Assembly: GCA_973895155.1 (NCBI GenBank) | Contig: OZ316892.1 | Coordinates: 12,710,001 to 12,774,000 of the forward strand | DNA: 64,000 nt | Direction: 5' to 3' | DNA from: Marsupella aquatica | Lineage: Eukaryota; Marchantiophyta | Shown: positions 1-11,800 of the stretch, in pieces | Layout of the letters: each line of letters starts with the position of its first letter | Numbering within the stretch: the first letter of the stretch is position 1 | The notes under the pieces: model-generated | Databases searched by the model: none | Told to the model about the DNA's origin: nothing | Seen by the model: the letters and a program-made list of their open reading frames with translations, nothing else | Made by a program: the position numbers and the translations under genes

Positions 1-565
1 GCTGTTGCCATTTCCCTGTAATTGAACTGTCTAGCAAATTCATTGTTGTGTGCTTCGATCATCTTCGCGACCGTTGTTGCTGCTGCGTCTCCAGATCTCA
101 CAAGAGGTCAGCGGCTCTAGACATCGTCAGCAATATTTGGCTATATAGATTCGATCTCTTCAAGTTTCTCTCCCACCTTGTGTGCATTGATTGACTGCTG
201 TCGTTCTGCGAGGTGTGATACACTCCCGCCCCCACCCTTTAACAAGGAATTTCTCGTCAACGTCATCTTGTTAAGTTTCTACTGCACCATATATGTTTTC
301 ACAGGGACAGACTGTCTGCTGCATGACTGATTGATCAATGTCGTACTTTGGTCGTCCGATGGATATCTTCTTCAGTTCACCTGTAGGCGTACCTTTCGTA
401 GTAGTTTAGGACCCATTCTAACGAATGGCAGAAGATTAGGAATTATATCGACTCGATAGCGACCTAGACTCTGCTGACGCTGAGCCAAGACTGCGCTGGG
501 AATGCAGAGGAGACCGGGAGTACGAGGAGGAGCTCACAATGGTCTAGGGGGAGGACGAGGTGGCA
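1..565 (+). promoter_or_regulatory. Promoter and 5' leader of the GT4 glycosyltransferase gene
   Basis: No gene is visible upstream of the coding start at 566. The leader holds several upstream ATGs. The ATG at 502 opens a frame that runs to 951 and overlaps the main start in another frame. The ATG at 539 is followed by one codon and then TAG (539-547), in the same frame as the main gene and only 18 bases before its ATG. An intron in the leader could remove them; the sequence alone does not decide. Confidence 0.4.
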
Positions 566-2209
566 ATGGCAGCGATAGGGAAGCTGGATTGGGGAGGCGG
601 GACGGTAGGGGAGAGAAACGGGAAGTGGACCAGCAGGTCGTCGGCGAAGGGAGTGCTGCCATGGGGGTGTACATTGCATTCAGTGTGGGCGATACTCGTG
701 GCTGCGTCGATGTTGTTGTACGCATTGACGATTTTCGGCAAGTCCTGTTCTTCAGGGGAAGGAGGACGAGGGAATTCGCAGCTCGAAGGAGGAGGGTCGA
801 ATGTGTTGTTCGGAAATGCAAGGCCGGGAATCGAAATGCTGCAAAATGCTGCCATCAAAGAGGAGCAGCTGCAAGAGGAGGCGTGGTCAGGGGATTTGAG
901 GGAGCTGGAAACTGCGTGGAATCGACTGTGTTTCGGCGAGAAGCCACCTGAGAATCTGCGCATTGCGCTGTTTGTGAAGAAGTGGCCCGTGGGAGGGACG
1001 CCAGGAGGGCTAGAGCGGCATGCCATGACGTTGCACCGGGTTCTGGCAGAGCGTGGACATGATATTCACGTGTATACGATGTCCGGCGATAAAGGATTTC
1101 CGGAAGATCTTCATGAAGGAAATTTGCATATCCATTTTGTGAAACCGAATTCAGGGGGAGGATTCCACTATTCAGATGCGTGGGAGTTATATGTAAGGGG
1201 AAATCGGAGCCAGCCTTTCGACATCGTGCATTCGGAGAGCGTCGCACTTCCGCACTGGAGGGCAAGGGATGTTTCAAACTTGGCTGCGTCATGGCACGGC
1301 ATTGCGTTCGAAGTGATTCACTCCGACATTGTCCATGACCTTATTCGCAAACCCGGGGAAGCCCGCAGCAACGAGCTCCAAAAGAGTTTGACAGAGCGGC
1401 TCTCGAGAGTTGCGGAGGAGGTGCGCTTCTTCCCCAGCTACCATCATCATGTTGCCACCAGCGATTACGTCGGGGACGTGCTACGCACAATTTATGAGAT
1501 TCCGGTCCCCAACGTGCACACAATCTTGAATGGCGTTGACAAATCGAAGTTCCATCCTGACCCGATAAGAGGCGCTCAATTCCGTGCCAAGTTCGGAGTG
1601 CCTGCGAATGCTAGTCTTGTTTTTGGGGTGGCAGGGAGACTGGTCAGGGACAAAGGACATCCACTCCTGTTTGAAGCCTTCAGCGAAATCGTGAAGCAGC
1701 ATAAAGATGTGTATCTATTGATCGCAGGAGAGGGGCCATGGGGTGACCGATACAGGGAGCTTGCCCCCTACGCAAAGACTCTGGGCCCAATGACTCCGAA
1801 GCAGCTTGCAGAATTTTACAATGCGTTGGACATTTTCGTGAATCCAACTCTTCGATCACAGGGCCTGGATCACACCCTTTTAGAAGCTATGCAATGCGGG
1901 AAACCGTTGCTCGCAACGAAATTCTCAAGTATCACATGGAGTGTCGTCATAAGCAAAGATTTTGGGTACACCTTCTCACCCAACACAGATTCTCTGATAT
2001 ACGCATTGAACGAGGTCATCAGGGACGGCAAAGAGAAGTTGAGGCGGAAGGGAGAAGCATGTCTCAACTACGCTTCGATCATGTTCTCCTCCAGCAAAAT
2101 GGGTGCAGCTTATGAACGACTGTTCTTGTGCATGACGAACAAGAAATACTGCCATTACCCTCTGCCCCATGACTGTTCTCCTCATCGAAGTAAATACTTC
2201 AACCTCTGA
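566..2209 (+). CDS. GT4-family glycosyltransferase, predicted Golgi type II membrane protein
   Basis: Single-exon gene of 547 residues. I chose the ATG at 566 (G at -3, G at +4); an in-frame TAG at 545 blocks extension and the frame's earlier GTG at 560 is unlikely. Residues about 38-58 are one hydrophobic segment after a basic N-terminus, the layout of a Golgi type II enzyme. The lumenal part reads as a GT-B fold: N-terminal Rossmann half from about 133 (RIALFVKKWPVGGTPGGLER), NGVDKSKFHP at 322-331, the nucleotide-sugar motif GRLVRDKGH at 357-365, and the C-terminal motif QGLDHTLLEAMQCGKP starting at 432. The first Glu of the usual E-x7-E pair is Gln432; the second is Glu440. It resembles plant proteins of the At1g75420/At1g19710 type, retaining family GT4. 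Donor and acceptor are unknown. Confidence 0.9.
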   Translation: MAAIGKLDWGGGTVGERNGKWTSRSSAKGVLPWGCTLHSVWAILVAASMLLYALTIFGKSCSSGEGGRGNSQLEGGGSNVLFGNARPGIEMLQNAAIKEEQLQEEAWSGDLRELETAWNRLCFGEKPPENLRIALFVKKWPVGGTPGGLERHAMTLHRVLAERGHDIHVYTMSGDKGFPEDLHEGNLHIHFVKPNSGGGFHYSDAWELYVRGNRSQPFDIVHSESVALPHWRARDVSNLAASWHGIAFEVIHSDIVHDLIRKPGEARSNELQKSLTERLSRVAEEVRFFPSYHHHVATSDYVGDVLRTIYEIPVPNVHTILNGVDKSKFHPDPIRGAQFRAKFGVPANASLVFGVAGRLVRDKGHPLLFEAFSEIVKQHKDVYLLIAGEGPWGDRYRELAPYAKTLGPMTPKQLAEFYNALDIFVNPTLRSQGLDHTLLEAMQCGKPLLATKFSSITWSVVISKDFGYTFSPNTDSLIYALNEVIRDGKEKLRRKGEACLNYASIMFSSSKMGAAYERLFLCMTNKKYCHYPLPHDCSPHRSKYFNL

Positions 2210-2371
2210 AGTGGCACTCGTGAACAACAACCTCGCTGCTCTCCTCATCCAACACTTTTATCGACTAACCTTCAGTTTTCCAGCCAAATCATGTCATGCT
2301 ACAGGTGTTCAAGAGACCTGCGACCTGCAAAGAGCGATTTGTTCCGAAGGTGCTAAAATGCTTCGATTCCC

Positions 2372-2374
<3 letters not shown>

Positions 2375-2412
<38 letters not shown>
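2375..2412. repeat. (AG)19 microsatellite
   Basis: Uninterrupted AG dinucleotide run in the 3' flank of the glycosyltransferase gene, probably within or just past its 3' UTR. A likely polymorphic marker. Confidence 0.95.
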
Positions 2413-2413
<1 letters not shown>

Positions 2414-2734
2414 AAATATTTTGGACCGTGGAGTCCCTGATAGAGATTTGTTTTTAGAGAATTTACCTGCATGCAAGTTTGCAGTTCAGTTGTAGTCAAT
2501 TAAACTTCAGTGCCTGGGAGTATGGTAGGGCGGAAATCTCTTTGATCAGGAGCTCGATTGTTTTGTCACATTGAGCAGTGGCCAGTGCACATGTGCCGTT
2601 AGGAGGAGGAGCCACTGTTCTTGTTGGAGTGCCCAGGTGGGCAGTGACATTAGTTCCACCACTTTGTATCTCATTTTGATACATTATTTTTGAAGTCTTG
2701 TTACGAGGTTGCCTAGTGACTGCTTTGTCTAGGT

Positions 2735-3107
2735 TCTGGTTGGTGCCACTATTTCCCCTCAAAACTTTTGCTAAAGCCCTCATTTTTCAAAGCATCATGG
2801 CCCACAATGCCCCATAATCAAGATGTTCCTATATTCATAATGAGATATACAAATCTTGGATGTGCATTCTTCTCCATAAATGCAATGAAAATAAAAAAGA
2901 GAAAAATAGCACTAGAGGCATCTGGTTGGTGCCACTATTGCCCCTCAAAACTTTTGCTAAAGCCCTCATTTTTCAGAGCAGCATGGCCCACAATGCCCCA
3001 TGATCAAGATGTTCCTATATTCATAATGAGCGATCCAAGCCTTGGATGTGCATTCTTCTCCACAAATGCAAAGAAAATAAGAAAGATAAAAATTACAAGA
3101 GGCATCA
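2735..3107. repeat. Two-copy tandem duplication, unit about 186 bp
   Basis: The stretch beginning TGGTTGGTGCCACTATT at about 2735 is repeated from about 2921 with a few substitutions and a 2-base length difference. Both copies contain GCCCACAATGCCCCAT and TCAAGATGTTCCTATATTCA. An open frame across both copies exists only because the unit is a multiple of three; it has no known protein features. The surrounding 2413-5315 has no gene I can support. Confidence 0.9.
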
Positions 3108-3239
3108 AAATATATTAACATTCTGTTGCTCTGGGCCATAATGCCTTGAAGGCTTTAGCTGAAGTTTTGAACATAAATATAAAACCAACATATTCTAACA
3201 AAGCATGGACAATATTGAAAAATAAATATAGACCTAAAG

Positions 3240-3268
3240 AGGGGGGAGGGGGGGGGGGGGAGGGGGGT
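3240..3268. repeat. Poly-G tract
   Basis: Nearly pure G run interrupted by a few A. It is a possible quadruplex-forming or slippage-prone site and its length may be unreliable in the assembly. Confidence 0.85.
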
Positions 3269-4329
3269 CTCAAACAAGAAAATTTAAAACAGTAAGAGGG
3301 GGTAAAAATAATTCCAAAGTCCAAAAATACAAAGGATACACTTTGTCCAGAATAAATCAAAACTGAAATACATCTCAAAAATCTCAATAAGACAAAGTAA
3401 CCTGAGTAAGCTCCCTAACAAGGTAACACTTTCTTGTTGGGGTGCAAGCTTTTTATGTGTGGTGGGAAGTGCTCATAACCAGCAGTAATAACTGAGTGAG
3501 AAGAGGGAGAGACCCAAACTGGCTAGCCAAGCCTTCTCCTGTCTCTCCTGAATTTTTTTTAAAAGCCTGCCCCAACATCGGCTGCCTCTACAATGCAACA
3601 CTTTTACTCCTGGGTACTCTCACTTTCTTTCTTGGCAATAATTTTTGGCAGACCACTAGACAGGGATTCCAAAGACTATTAGCCACTTGTCTGCAACCCA
3701 AATAACCAAAGTCTATTAGCCACTTGTCTGCAACCCAAAGTAGATGGGTAGCCAACTTTCATTACTCCCTAAACCAGTAGGGAGCCACCTTGGCAATGTT
3801 TTTAAAATACAGAGAAAATAATATAAAATGTCTGGTCATGTTCCACGACAATGGTGCCACGATTGAACGTTTGCCCCCAAATCAGCCCAACTCATTACAT
3901 GCCCTGCTTTTTTAGAAGACGTGACTTCATTGATTGGCGGCCTTTAATACAATCATACGCCTTGAGTTTGACTCGACTGAAAATGACATAATTATGCAAT
4001 CAACGTTAGGGAGCCCCAGTCACAAACTAACTAGTCACAAACTAACTAGCAGAAGGATGTTCAGGGGTCGTTAGGATCCAGTTGTGAAATTGTACTATTC
4101 AGAGGAAACACATGGAGAGCACTGTGGAGTTGTGAGTATGGACGTGTATACTGAACCTGGTAGATCGCTTGGATGTAACGGGGATGATGAGCGGTTTAGG
4201 AGCATGAACCACTGACAAGCTCTCTTTGAACTGAGGGACAAGTTGTCGTGTTGTCGGACAGACTCGGGCAAAAGTTATGACAAGTTGACAAAAAGTGGCT
4301 CCAAAAAAGGGTCATTTGTTGCATATTCG

Positions 4330-4625
4330 CCAATATTCCCCAGCCGGCCCCAAACTTTCCCAACCCTCTCCCGGCCCGGTCCCGAACTTTGCTGACCCCT
4401 CCCGGCCCAGTCCCAGACTCCCCTGGTTTAGTGAGCCGGCTCCCCGGTTCGGGATTGGGGCCAGGCGGGGTCGGGCGGGTAAGGTAAGGCCAGGGTCGGG
4501 GGGTGGGGGCGGGACAGGCAGGGATAGGTCCAGGACAGGCCGGGGCTGGTCAGGGTTGGGGCGGGGTGTGGGTCGGCGGGGTGTGGGTCAGGGTTGGGGT
4601 CGGGGCCGGGACGACAGGGTGTGTC
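4330..4625. repeat. GC-rich imperfect repeat, CCCGGCCC-type then G-rich
   Basis: The left part (4340-4430) is C-rich with repeated CCCGGCCC and CCCAACC words. The right part (4440-4615) is strongly G-rich with repeats of GGTCGGGG, GGGACAGG and GGGTTGGGG. Strand asymmetry flips in the middle. Open frames here on both strands (Pro- or Gly/Arg-rich) are composition artefacts. G runs are frequent enough for several G-quadruplexes on the plus strand. Confidence 0.8.
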
Positions 4626-4746
4626 ATTTGTCATTTGTTGGGGTCCAGACCCCTTATTTGTCGGACAAGTCCAAATGGGGCTGACAAGATTATAAACTTT
4701 TGGGATGAATCTGGACAAGTAGATGTCAAACTTCAGAGATCACCTA

Positions 4747-4796
4747 AATAAAAAATAAAAAAAATAAAAATAAAAAAAATAAAAATCTTCTCATTC
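4747..4796. repeat. A-rich (ATAAAAA)n simple repeat
   Basis: Run of AATAAAAA-type units directly after the G-rich block. It could be the eroded poly(A) tail of a retroposed sequence lying to its left, but no target duplication is obvious. Confidence 0.7.
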
Positions 4797-5315
4797 GAAA
4801 ATGGGAGTCTTGTGTTTGAAGGTGAGATGCCGCTTGAGTTAAATGACAGATTTCCACAGAAAATTGCTGTCCTAGCGAAGGGAAACATTGTTTTGTCACC
4901 AACCTAACTTGTTTTAATTAATTGTCGGGCTGAAATGCTGCAAATAATTTCAGTACCCAGCTGTATGTCCTACCAGCCTAGCCTAACCCCAAACCCAAAC
5001 CTCTAAGTCTTGTATCGACAGAGGACCTGTTTCCTTTACAGCTCGTTGAAGCCAGGACATCGGAAATTGGAAAGAATTGTAATTGTCCTTGTTTGTTTAG
5101 ACTTATTGAGTGAACTGACAATACCGAGCGGGCGGTCGAAAAATTGCCCAAAGAAGTAAATTAAAGTTAGCTCTATCACTGCCTCCATATATAAAGAACG
5201 AGGGATCCTTCGGAGTTCGGACGTGACACACAAGCAGAGGTTATGGACGAGAGGCTCCGTCTATGCACCACTCGGTCACAAGGTTGGAGGCTGGTACACC
5301 ACGAGTGAAACCAGA

Positions 5316-5892
5316 TCAGAACTGGACGCATTTTAGGAGTTCACCGGTAACTACATCCACACTAACGACTTCTGTCTTTTCACACTCTATTCCATCCTTG
5401 ATTTCAACCCTTTCAAACTGGCAGCTTGGTTGAACAGGTTTACGATAGGGAGGGAGCTTCTGCAAGAGGCGAGGGACAAAATTCTGCTGCATCAGTGGAA
5501 CCTCGAAGTCCACTTTCCTGTGCGCAAGTGCGTCCTCTGATGCATTTTTGTGTGCACCGGGCTCAAGATGGTTGGTTGGTAGATAAGCTGGTTTGGTTAG
5601 GGAAATTGGGATAGAGAGTCACATACCCGCGCAGGTACTTCTTCCATGAGGCTTGCCACCCATTTGTTCTGGACCGCAGAATTTGCACTGCGTTTATCTT
5701 CGCCTCTGCAGTGTAGCGCATGCCAATGTGTTTATATTGGTGCAAGTACGGAGTGTTTGGGTGCAACCATTTGAAATAATCCGTAGCATTCCAGTGAGGT
5801 CTCTCTTTCACAACCTCCACCGCGTACCCTTGCGGTGTAGAGAGCTATAGCATTCAGCTCAGGAATTGAAATTGATGCATCACAACGGTATG
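5316..5892 (-). pseudogene. Two-exon fragment of an unrecognised gene, frameshifted
   Basis: Two coding-like exons are joined by a clean intron. Exon a (5892 down to 5627) starts after a TTCCAG acceptor. It reads CDASISIPELNAIALYT, then needs a one-base shift near 5835 to continue as PQGYAVEVVKERPHWNAT and HQYKHIGMRYTAEAKINAV. The donor is GTATGT and the acceptor GCACAG. Exon b (5517-5316) continues in phase with KVDFEVPLMQQNFVP and ends at TGA. The composition is strongly protein-like and the intron is kept, so this is a broken duplicate and not a retrocopy. I do not recognise the family. Upstream exons, if any, were not found in 5900-6600. The missing base could also be an assembly error. 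Confidence 0.55.
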
Positions 5893-6639
5893 CTGGAAGA
5901 GCATATTTAAGCCACATTTAAGAAAACGGAGAAGCTTCTATATCATCTTCAAGTAATAGTCTGTAATTCATGTCACAAAGCAAGTTTACAGGTGTGTAAC
6001 CTTTTCTACTAGGTGCCACCATTTACATAACCCTGAAAATGTTCTCGGTAATCTTTTTTTCGGGTAGGAATTACGTATGATATTGCCGGCTTGAGCTGGG
6101 GTTACTGTCTGAAACCTGTTCCCACAAAGCTCAGAAAAACTTCCCAGCTTTCCTCACTTTCTGGTCACAGGGTTACAAACAAGTAACCCAAGACCAAGCT
6201 GTCATTACCCTATATGTAATCATCATCTGCTGCCAGATACCTGCTCTCACTCACAGCCCGAATGAGCCCACCGTGGATAATCCTTCGTCGAACAATTTTT
6301 TGTCCATGAGGCCAGACGAAATCACCAACTAAATCCAACGACTGTCCATGTTAAAAGAAATGTCAACGGTATCACCCAGGTAGTGAGCATTGGTCATGTT
6401 CAGTAACCATAGCAAAGATTAAGATTGTGGACTTCTCTGGGTAATCTTAGTATATAATTGCAAACAGAAGCTATTCCTAAGGGCTATTCATAGGGTAATG
6501 CCACTGTATACTAAGGTATTGTTAACAGGGTATTGTGGACCATACTGCCCCCCTAAACAAGTGCTTTAGCTTGAGTTTTGAGGGGCTATTGTTGGCAACA
6601 ATGCACTCGTAACAGGGCATTGATGTATTATGGAGAGCC

Positions 6640-7390
6640 TTAGTTCTAGCTATTTACATTTCCTTAGTACTTGACTAGGTGAGGCATGTTAGGCTCTATG
6701 GAAAGGTATGTCTAGAACATTTTCAACATATTTCATGTTTAAGCACGAAATGTTTCATTGAGAAATGAATAAGAAATTCAAAATACTTTTTAGCGGAGGA
6801 CGTTGCTTAACTTTTCAGGAAGGGCGAGGTGACCCAAAAATACGCAGGCTCTCTTTGATACTTGAAGAAATTTAAATTAATTTACATTCCGTTAGTACTT
6901 GACAAGTTCAGGCAATGTAAGAGTCAATGGAAAGTTATGTCTACAACATTTTCAACATATTTCATGTTTAATTACCAAAGGTTTCATTGACGGATGAGTA
7001 CGAAATTCAAAATACTTTTTTTGCAGATATTGCTAAACTTTCCAGGAAGGGCAAGGTGATGGACAAATAAGCGGGCTTTTTGATACTTCAAGAAATCTAA
7101 GCAATGGTAGGGTCATTAAAAGAATCTTTCAAAAACTTTTCAAAGTATTTTAGGCATGAAAAGCTTTTGTCAAGATATGAGCAAGAAATTTAAAATTGGG
7201 ACATAACTAGACTTTTATGGACAGGTAGAACAATTCTTAAATTCGTGAGCTCTTCATACCTCACAAAATCTGCCATTGTTAGGCTCATAGAAATTTTTAA
7301 ATAGTTCTTTGTTGGCACCATAGCTAGACTTTCAAGGAATGGCATAACATTTTCAAATATGTGGATCTCTAAGTCGTGGGGTTCCTTTCA
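6640..7390. repeat. Diverged tandem repeat, units about 150-230 bp
   Basis: At least two clear units (about 6650-6875 and 6885-7105) share CATTTTCAACATATTTCATG, GAAATTCAAAATACTTTTT and TTCAGGAAGGGC-type words. Weaker units follow at about 7110-7250 and 7260-7390. The rest of 5900-8835 contains no supportable gene or RNA; scattered open frames lack recognisable domains. Confidence 0.7.
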
Positions 7391-7399
7391 ATGCGACTA

Positions 7400-8835
7400 T
7401 GTTGGCGTCATTGGAAAGCTGGATCCCTTATTATGGACTAGGTACTTAACACATTGAGGGCAGATGTGTCTTCCAGTAGCTCTCCCCAAAACTGTGGATT
7501 TCGGTGTGCTGTTTGTATGCTGTTGGGACTCCATTCATAATAATTGTCAGTCTTCCAATAGCTCTCTCCCTCATCTTTGGCATCGATAGACTTTAATGTG
7601 AACTGTTTGGACTTCATTCATACAAAATGTATATACCAAGGGAAATAAATGGGATTTTTCTGGACGAATCTAACTGATAGTCTTCAGTATATGACAAGCT
7701 TCTACAAGCTTTCACGGTGGAAAGCTGATCAATCCCTACAAAGTAATTAAACACTGGTGAGCAAAATTGGGGAGGGGGGAGACTGCTCAGAGACCTGTGG
7801 TCGCTGCTCAACTGTCCTTCGGATGGAGGGAGAAGAAAGGCTAGCAGAGATTGGAGGATACTAGTGTGCCTTTGTCTTCGATTGGAGTTTGAAGGAAGCC
7901 GATGGAAGAAAAGTGCACATGGGTTCAGCCCAATCTAGCATTGTTGCACCTGAATAACTCTACATCCTAGAGACAAGAACCAAGCATAAGATGCACATGA
8001 CATAACACGAAGGTTAAGTGCTTGACACGCCTGGTACAACCACATAATCAAAATCTCTATGACACGAAAGGAACACCCGTTACACTCCACCAAGGATATA
8101 GAAGAATGAGACGTACAGAAGGTGCATCCTTACTCGTACAAAGAATTGGACATAAAGGAACCTGGGATTTTCGAGGAGAGGAGAACGACAGTCACTATAC
8201 AAGTATAAACTTAGTTTAGGAAAGGAACTGAACGGAACGTAAATACTCGAAGCAGAAGATGCTCCAAAAGAATTTTCTTTCACACCCTCCAGTCTCAACA
8301 TAATGACTACAGCCTCCTAACAGAAGTTTCCCTCGCCCAGAACCTATAGTCGGGTGACTACAATGGGCATGACGTGGATCTCACCAACTAGATGGGAGAT
8401 ACAAACAGTAACCCCGCAAATGTCACAAGTACCCCCTAAGAGTGGGTTTTGATGAGAGAACGAATTTTACTACCAAAAGGAAAAGATTACGGTCAAACTT
8501 ATCGAATCTCCTCCTGTAATCCGGATCTACCTGCAACGTTCAGATGAAACGTCGTACAACTTAACACGCTGAAACCGAACAGCACCGGGCCACCTTCCAG
8601 TCCCAAGATTTACTACACTGGAAGATTAAAGACATCTCTAACTGGTGGATTTGAGCTTACTGAAGACGCATATGTACCTTCTGTAACACCTGAAGGGAAA
8701 TCTTCAACATAGACAAGCAAAACTTGTACCACGCTTTTGATTGAAACCCAGAACAAATATTGCTCTACCGGAGAATCTGCTTGCGACGAAGCTGTGGTGG
8801 GTTAGAGTGATCAGAGTTCAAGCGATCTTTTGAAG
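7400..8835. other. Intergenic, no feature recognised
   Basis: No conserved frame, tRNA or repeat stands out on either strand. The part next to 8836 is expected to hold the 3' UTR of AP4E (minus strand). Confidence 0.5.
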
Positions 8836-11800
8836 TTAACCAAGGAGGTCTTTGAACAAATTTGAAGCAGGGGTCCCCTCCGCTGCCTTGTGAGCCGTCA
8901 AATGTGATGTCAGTGATCCATCAAGTCCCTGGCTCTTTGCAGCCACTGCAGGTTGAAGATGCCCATGGGGAATTCCTGCTAGGTCCATTAATCCAGGCAA
9001 TCCATTAATATCCTCTAGACCGGATAGGGGAACTGCTGAAACGCCATTGCCTACATTTCTATCACCACTAGTTGAAATGCCTGGATCAGAAGTTCTTTGA
9101 GGATCTAGAAGTCCTTCTAGAAGTTTGAACGGGTCACTGGCAGGCGCAGCTATACTTGGATTCTCATCAGAGAAATCAAGGAGATCTGGCGGAGGTGGCA
9201 AAACTTTGGTACTAGAGACACCAGGACTCCTGTTATCAGTCTTCTCTCTTGCTAAAGACTGGTCCTTATCACCTCCTCGCGATGTGTGGCCCCTAGGCCC
9301 ATTTCTTGGCAGCCTTCCTCCACTTCCTGTACTGCCAGAATTTCTATCCATTGTAGATCCTTGAGAACCTCCAAAAAGTGAGGCAGCAAGTTTCGTCTTT
9401 GCGGAAGAAACTTCACGCTGCTTTTTCGCAATAGAACTCCCACTTTCGGAAGTTACAGTACCATCCCCGTCATAAGAACCAACCCTATCACTACTTGATG
9501 ACCGAGTCCTGGACATGTCGTTGTCAGAAGTAGAAGTAGAAGATGGACGTGGGCTCACTGTTTGTCGTCCCCATTTCCTCTGCACACCATCCAATCTCAG
9601 GCGCGTGCTTTCTGGATTAATCAAATCAATCTCTGGTGCAACAGATATAGAATGTGAGGTGGAAGGTTTGACGCTCCTGAGATGCGACTGAACATCTTCA
9701 AACTCAGAGATGGTTGATGGAGTCAGCTGGTTCGAAATTATTGCCGAAGGTGGAACTCGCACCACAGGTTTTTCATAGGCCTCAAACTTCAAGGAAGAAG
9801 GGTGTGGTCCATTTTCGACTTGGATGCTCACTAGAGATCCAATACCACCAGCATCCCGCCCATTTTCGGGAATATACGGCATCGCTCCATTAGCTAACGC
9901 AGTGTCGACAACACCCAATAGAAACGTGAGACTTTTGTCAACCTGCGTAACCAATATCAAAATCAGTACTCTTGAAATCAGATGCATTCACATCTGGGGT
10001 TCCTCCCTCTGCTCCACTCTTCAATGTCATTCGAACTCAATTTCACGAGGAATCCGAGCAGATTCATGAAGGACGAATTGCTGTAACAGTCACAAACATT
10101 TCTCTACTACATCTGTCACTTTAACACTCGAGAGAGACAAGGCCAACCGTTGTACCTCGATATCTTCACAACTTGCATCTACAGGCAGCACATTACTAAT
10201 CACATCTGCACTAAGGGCGAGGAACGCTTGTAGTTCATAGGTACGTTGCTGTAGATCTGTTGAATGAGATGCCGCAAGCTCATCAATCACAGCACGACAC
10301 TGGTACCAGCCAGACAATCTACTGTCAGAATATCAATCAAAAAATGGCAACCAAACCGACGAATATAATCCATTACCCAAAAATCAAGACGACATTCAGC
10401 CCCTGTGCAAACAAGGAACAGGGACAATTTCTATATTCAGAACAAAGACCAGGCTATCTCCGTCAATACCAGATACCCTTCGTCCGCCATAGATTGATGA
10501 GTCTCAATCCTCTAAACTGGGCCCAAGTACGACAGAATCTACTATCGTGCAGTCCAATTTCAGTCATTCAGTTTCCTTTCATTGGAGGATCCAGGTTTTG
10601 ACATACCCCAGGGTGGAGGTGGACTTTTCTCCCAGCAGATATTTCAAATGCGCAGATTTTGGTAATGGCAGTAACAGCGTAACCCTGCCAAAAAGAAACA
10701 AAATTCACAACTCAACTATAATACTATAAAATTTAGCTAACAACTACAGTATTTAGGAGCTGCGAACGAGTCATCTAAAAATCAACCAGACTCAAAAACT
10801 AGCAATCGAGAAATCCACAGAGAATCGAAGAGAATTTCGTAACCGTCAAGACAGCTCTAATGACAGACAAGTAAATTGTGTTGAGGATACATGAGCCGGT
10901 GAGCTAAAGATTGGCTGAGGTACCTTCACTACATCATCCCCAGGATGTGCTTCAATGACATCACAAAGCTTGCCAATTATATCAATAGCAGATTGACTAC
11001 CATCGGCTGTACTGTACTCTCCCAAAACCCAGCAGATAACCTGCACATTGGAATTCATCCCTCTTCAATTGTGATCTTTTGAAGCATAAGGAGTTTGCCA
11101 CATTTGAGTCGGCTATTACTATGCTTACATAAGTTGTGTACAAGATCTGCGGATTGACAGCCTTAGAAGAGCTCCAAAGGGTTGACAATTTTTTTTTGAG
11201 AGGTAATCTTGCCATACCTGCAACAAGATAGAAGGTAGTTTTGGCTCGGCAAGAAGTTGGAGGTATGAAACAACCTGCGGACGACGACATCTTAATATAA
11301 AGGAGGGAACCAATCTCATTGGATCTGACACACAAAGAGAACCAAGAAACTGCAGCTCTTTGACTCAATTTCAAAACATTATTTCATTTTCTATCGCTAA
11401 ATCAATCCCAGCCATTTCAGTGTAGACAACTAAACAGTTATAACCTATCCGGTAAACCCTTCACAACATACTTCCGGGATTCTTTCTGACCTGGACTTGG
11501 GGATGCCCTTCTCTCTAAATATTTACTTTTCATCATCAGAACTTGAAATCACACAAAAATCAATTTAGAGTTCTATTTGAGAAAGAGAGTGTACTGCTGA
11601 GGATCGCAGCTGACTATCTGCATCTTCATCTTCTTCTCCAGCACCCTCTGCAATTAGACGCATAAGATCATGGGCAACCTTTGCTGGAACCAAATCTCCC
11701 GCAAGCTCAAACACTTGATTCATGGTCTGATTAATCAAGGACAACATCAATGATCAGAAGTGCGGCTTGCCTGCTTGCATATACTCAGAAAAATGGCAAT

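Noticed and set aside
502-951. 149-codon frame overlapping the glycosyltransferase start
   Set aside because: Arg/Gly-rich out-of-frame reading of a real gene; treated as a possible uORF, not a protein.
4295-4718. Open frames of 80-130 codons on both strands, Gly/Arg- or Pro-rich
   Set aside because: They follow the GC-rich repeat and translate it in every frame; no domain or splice context.
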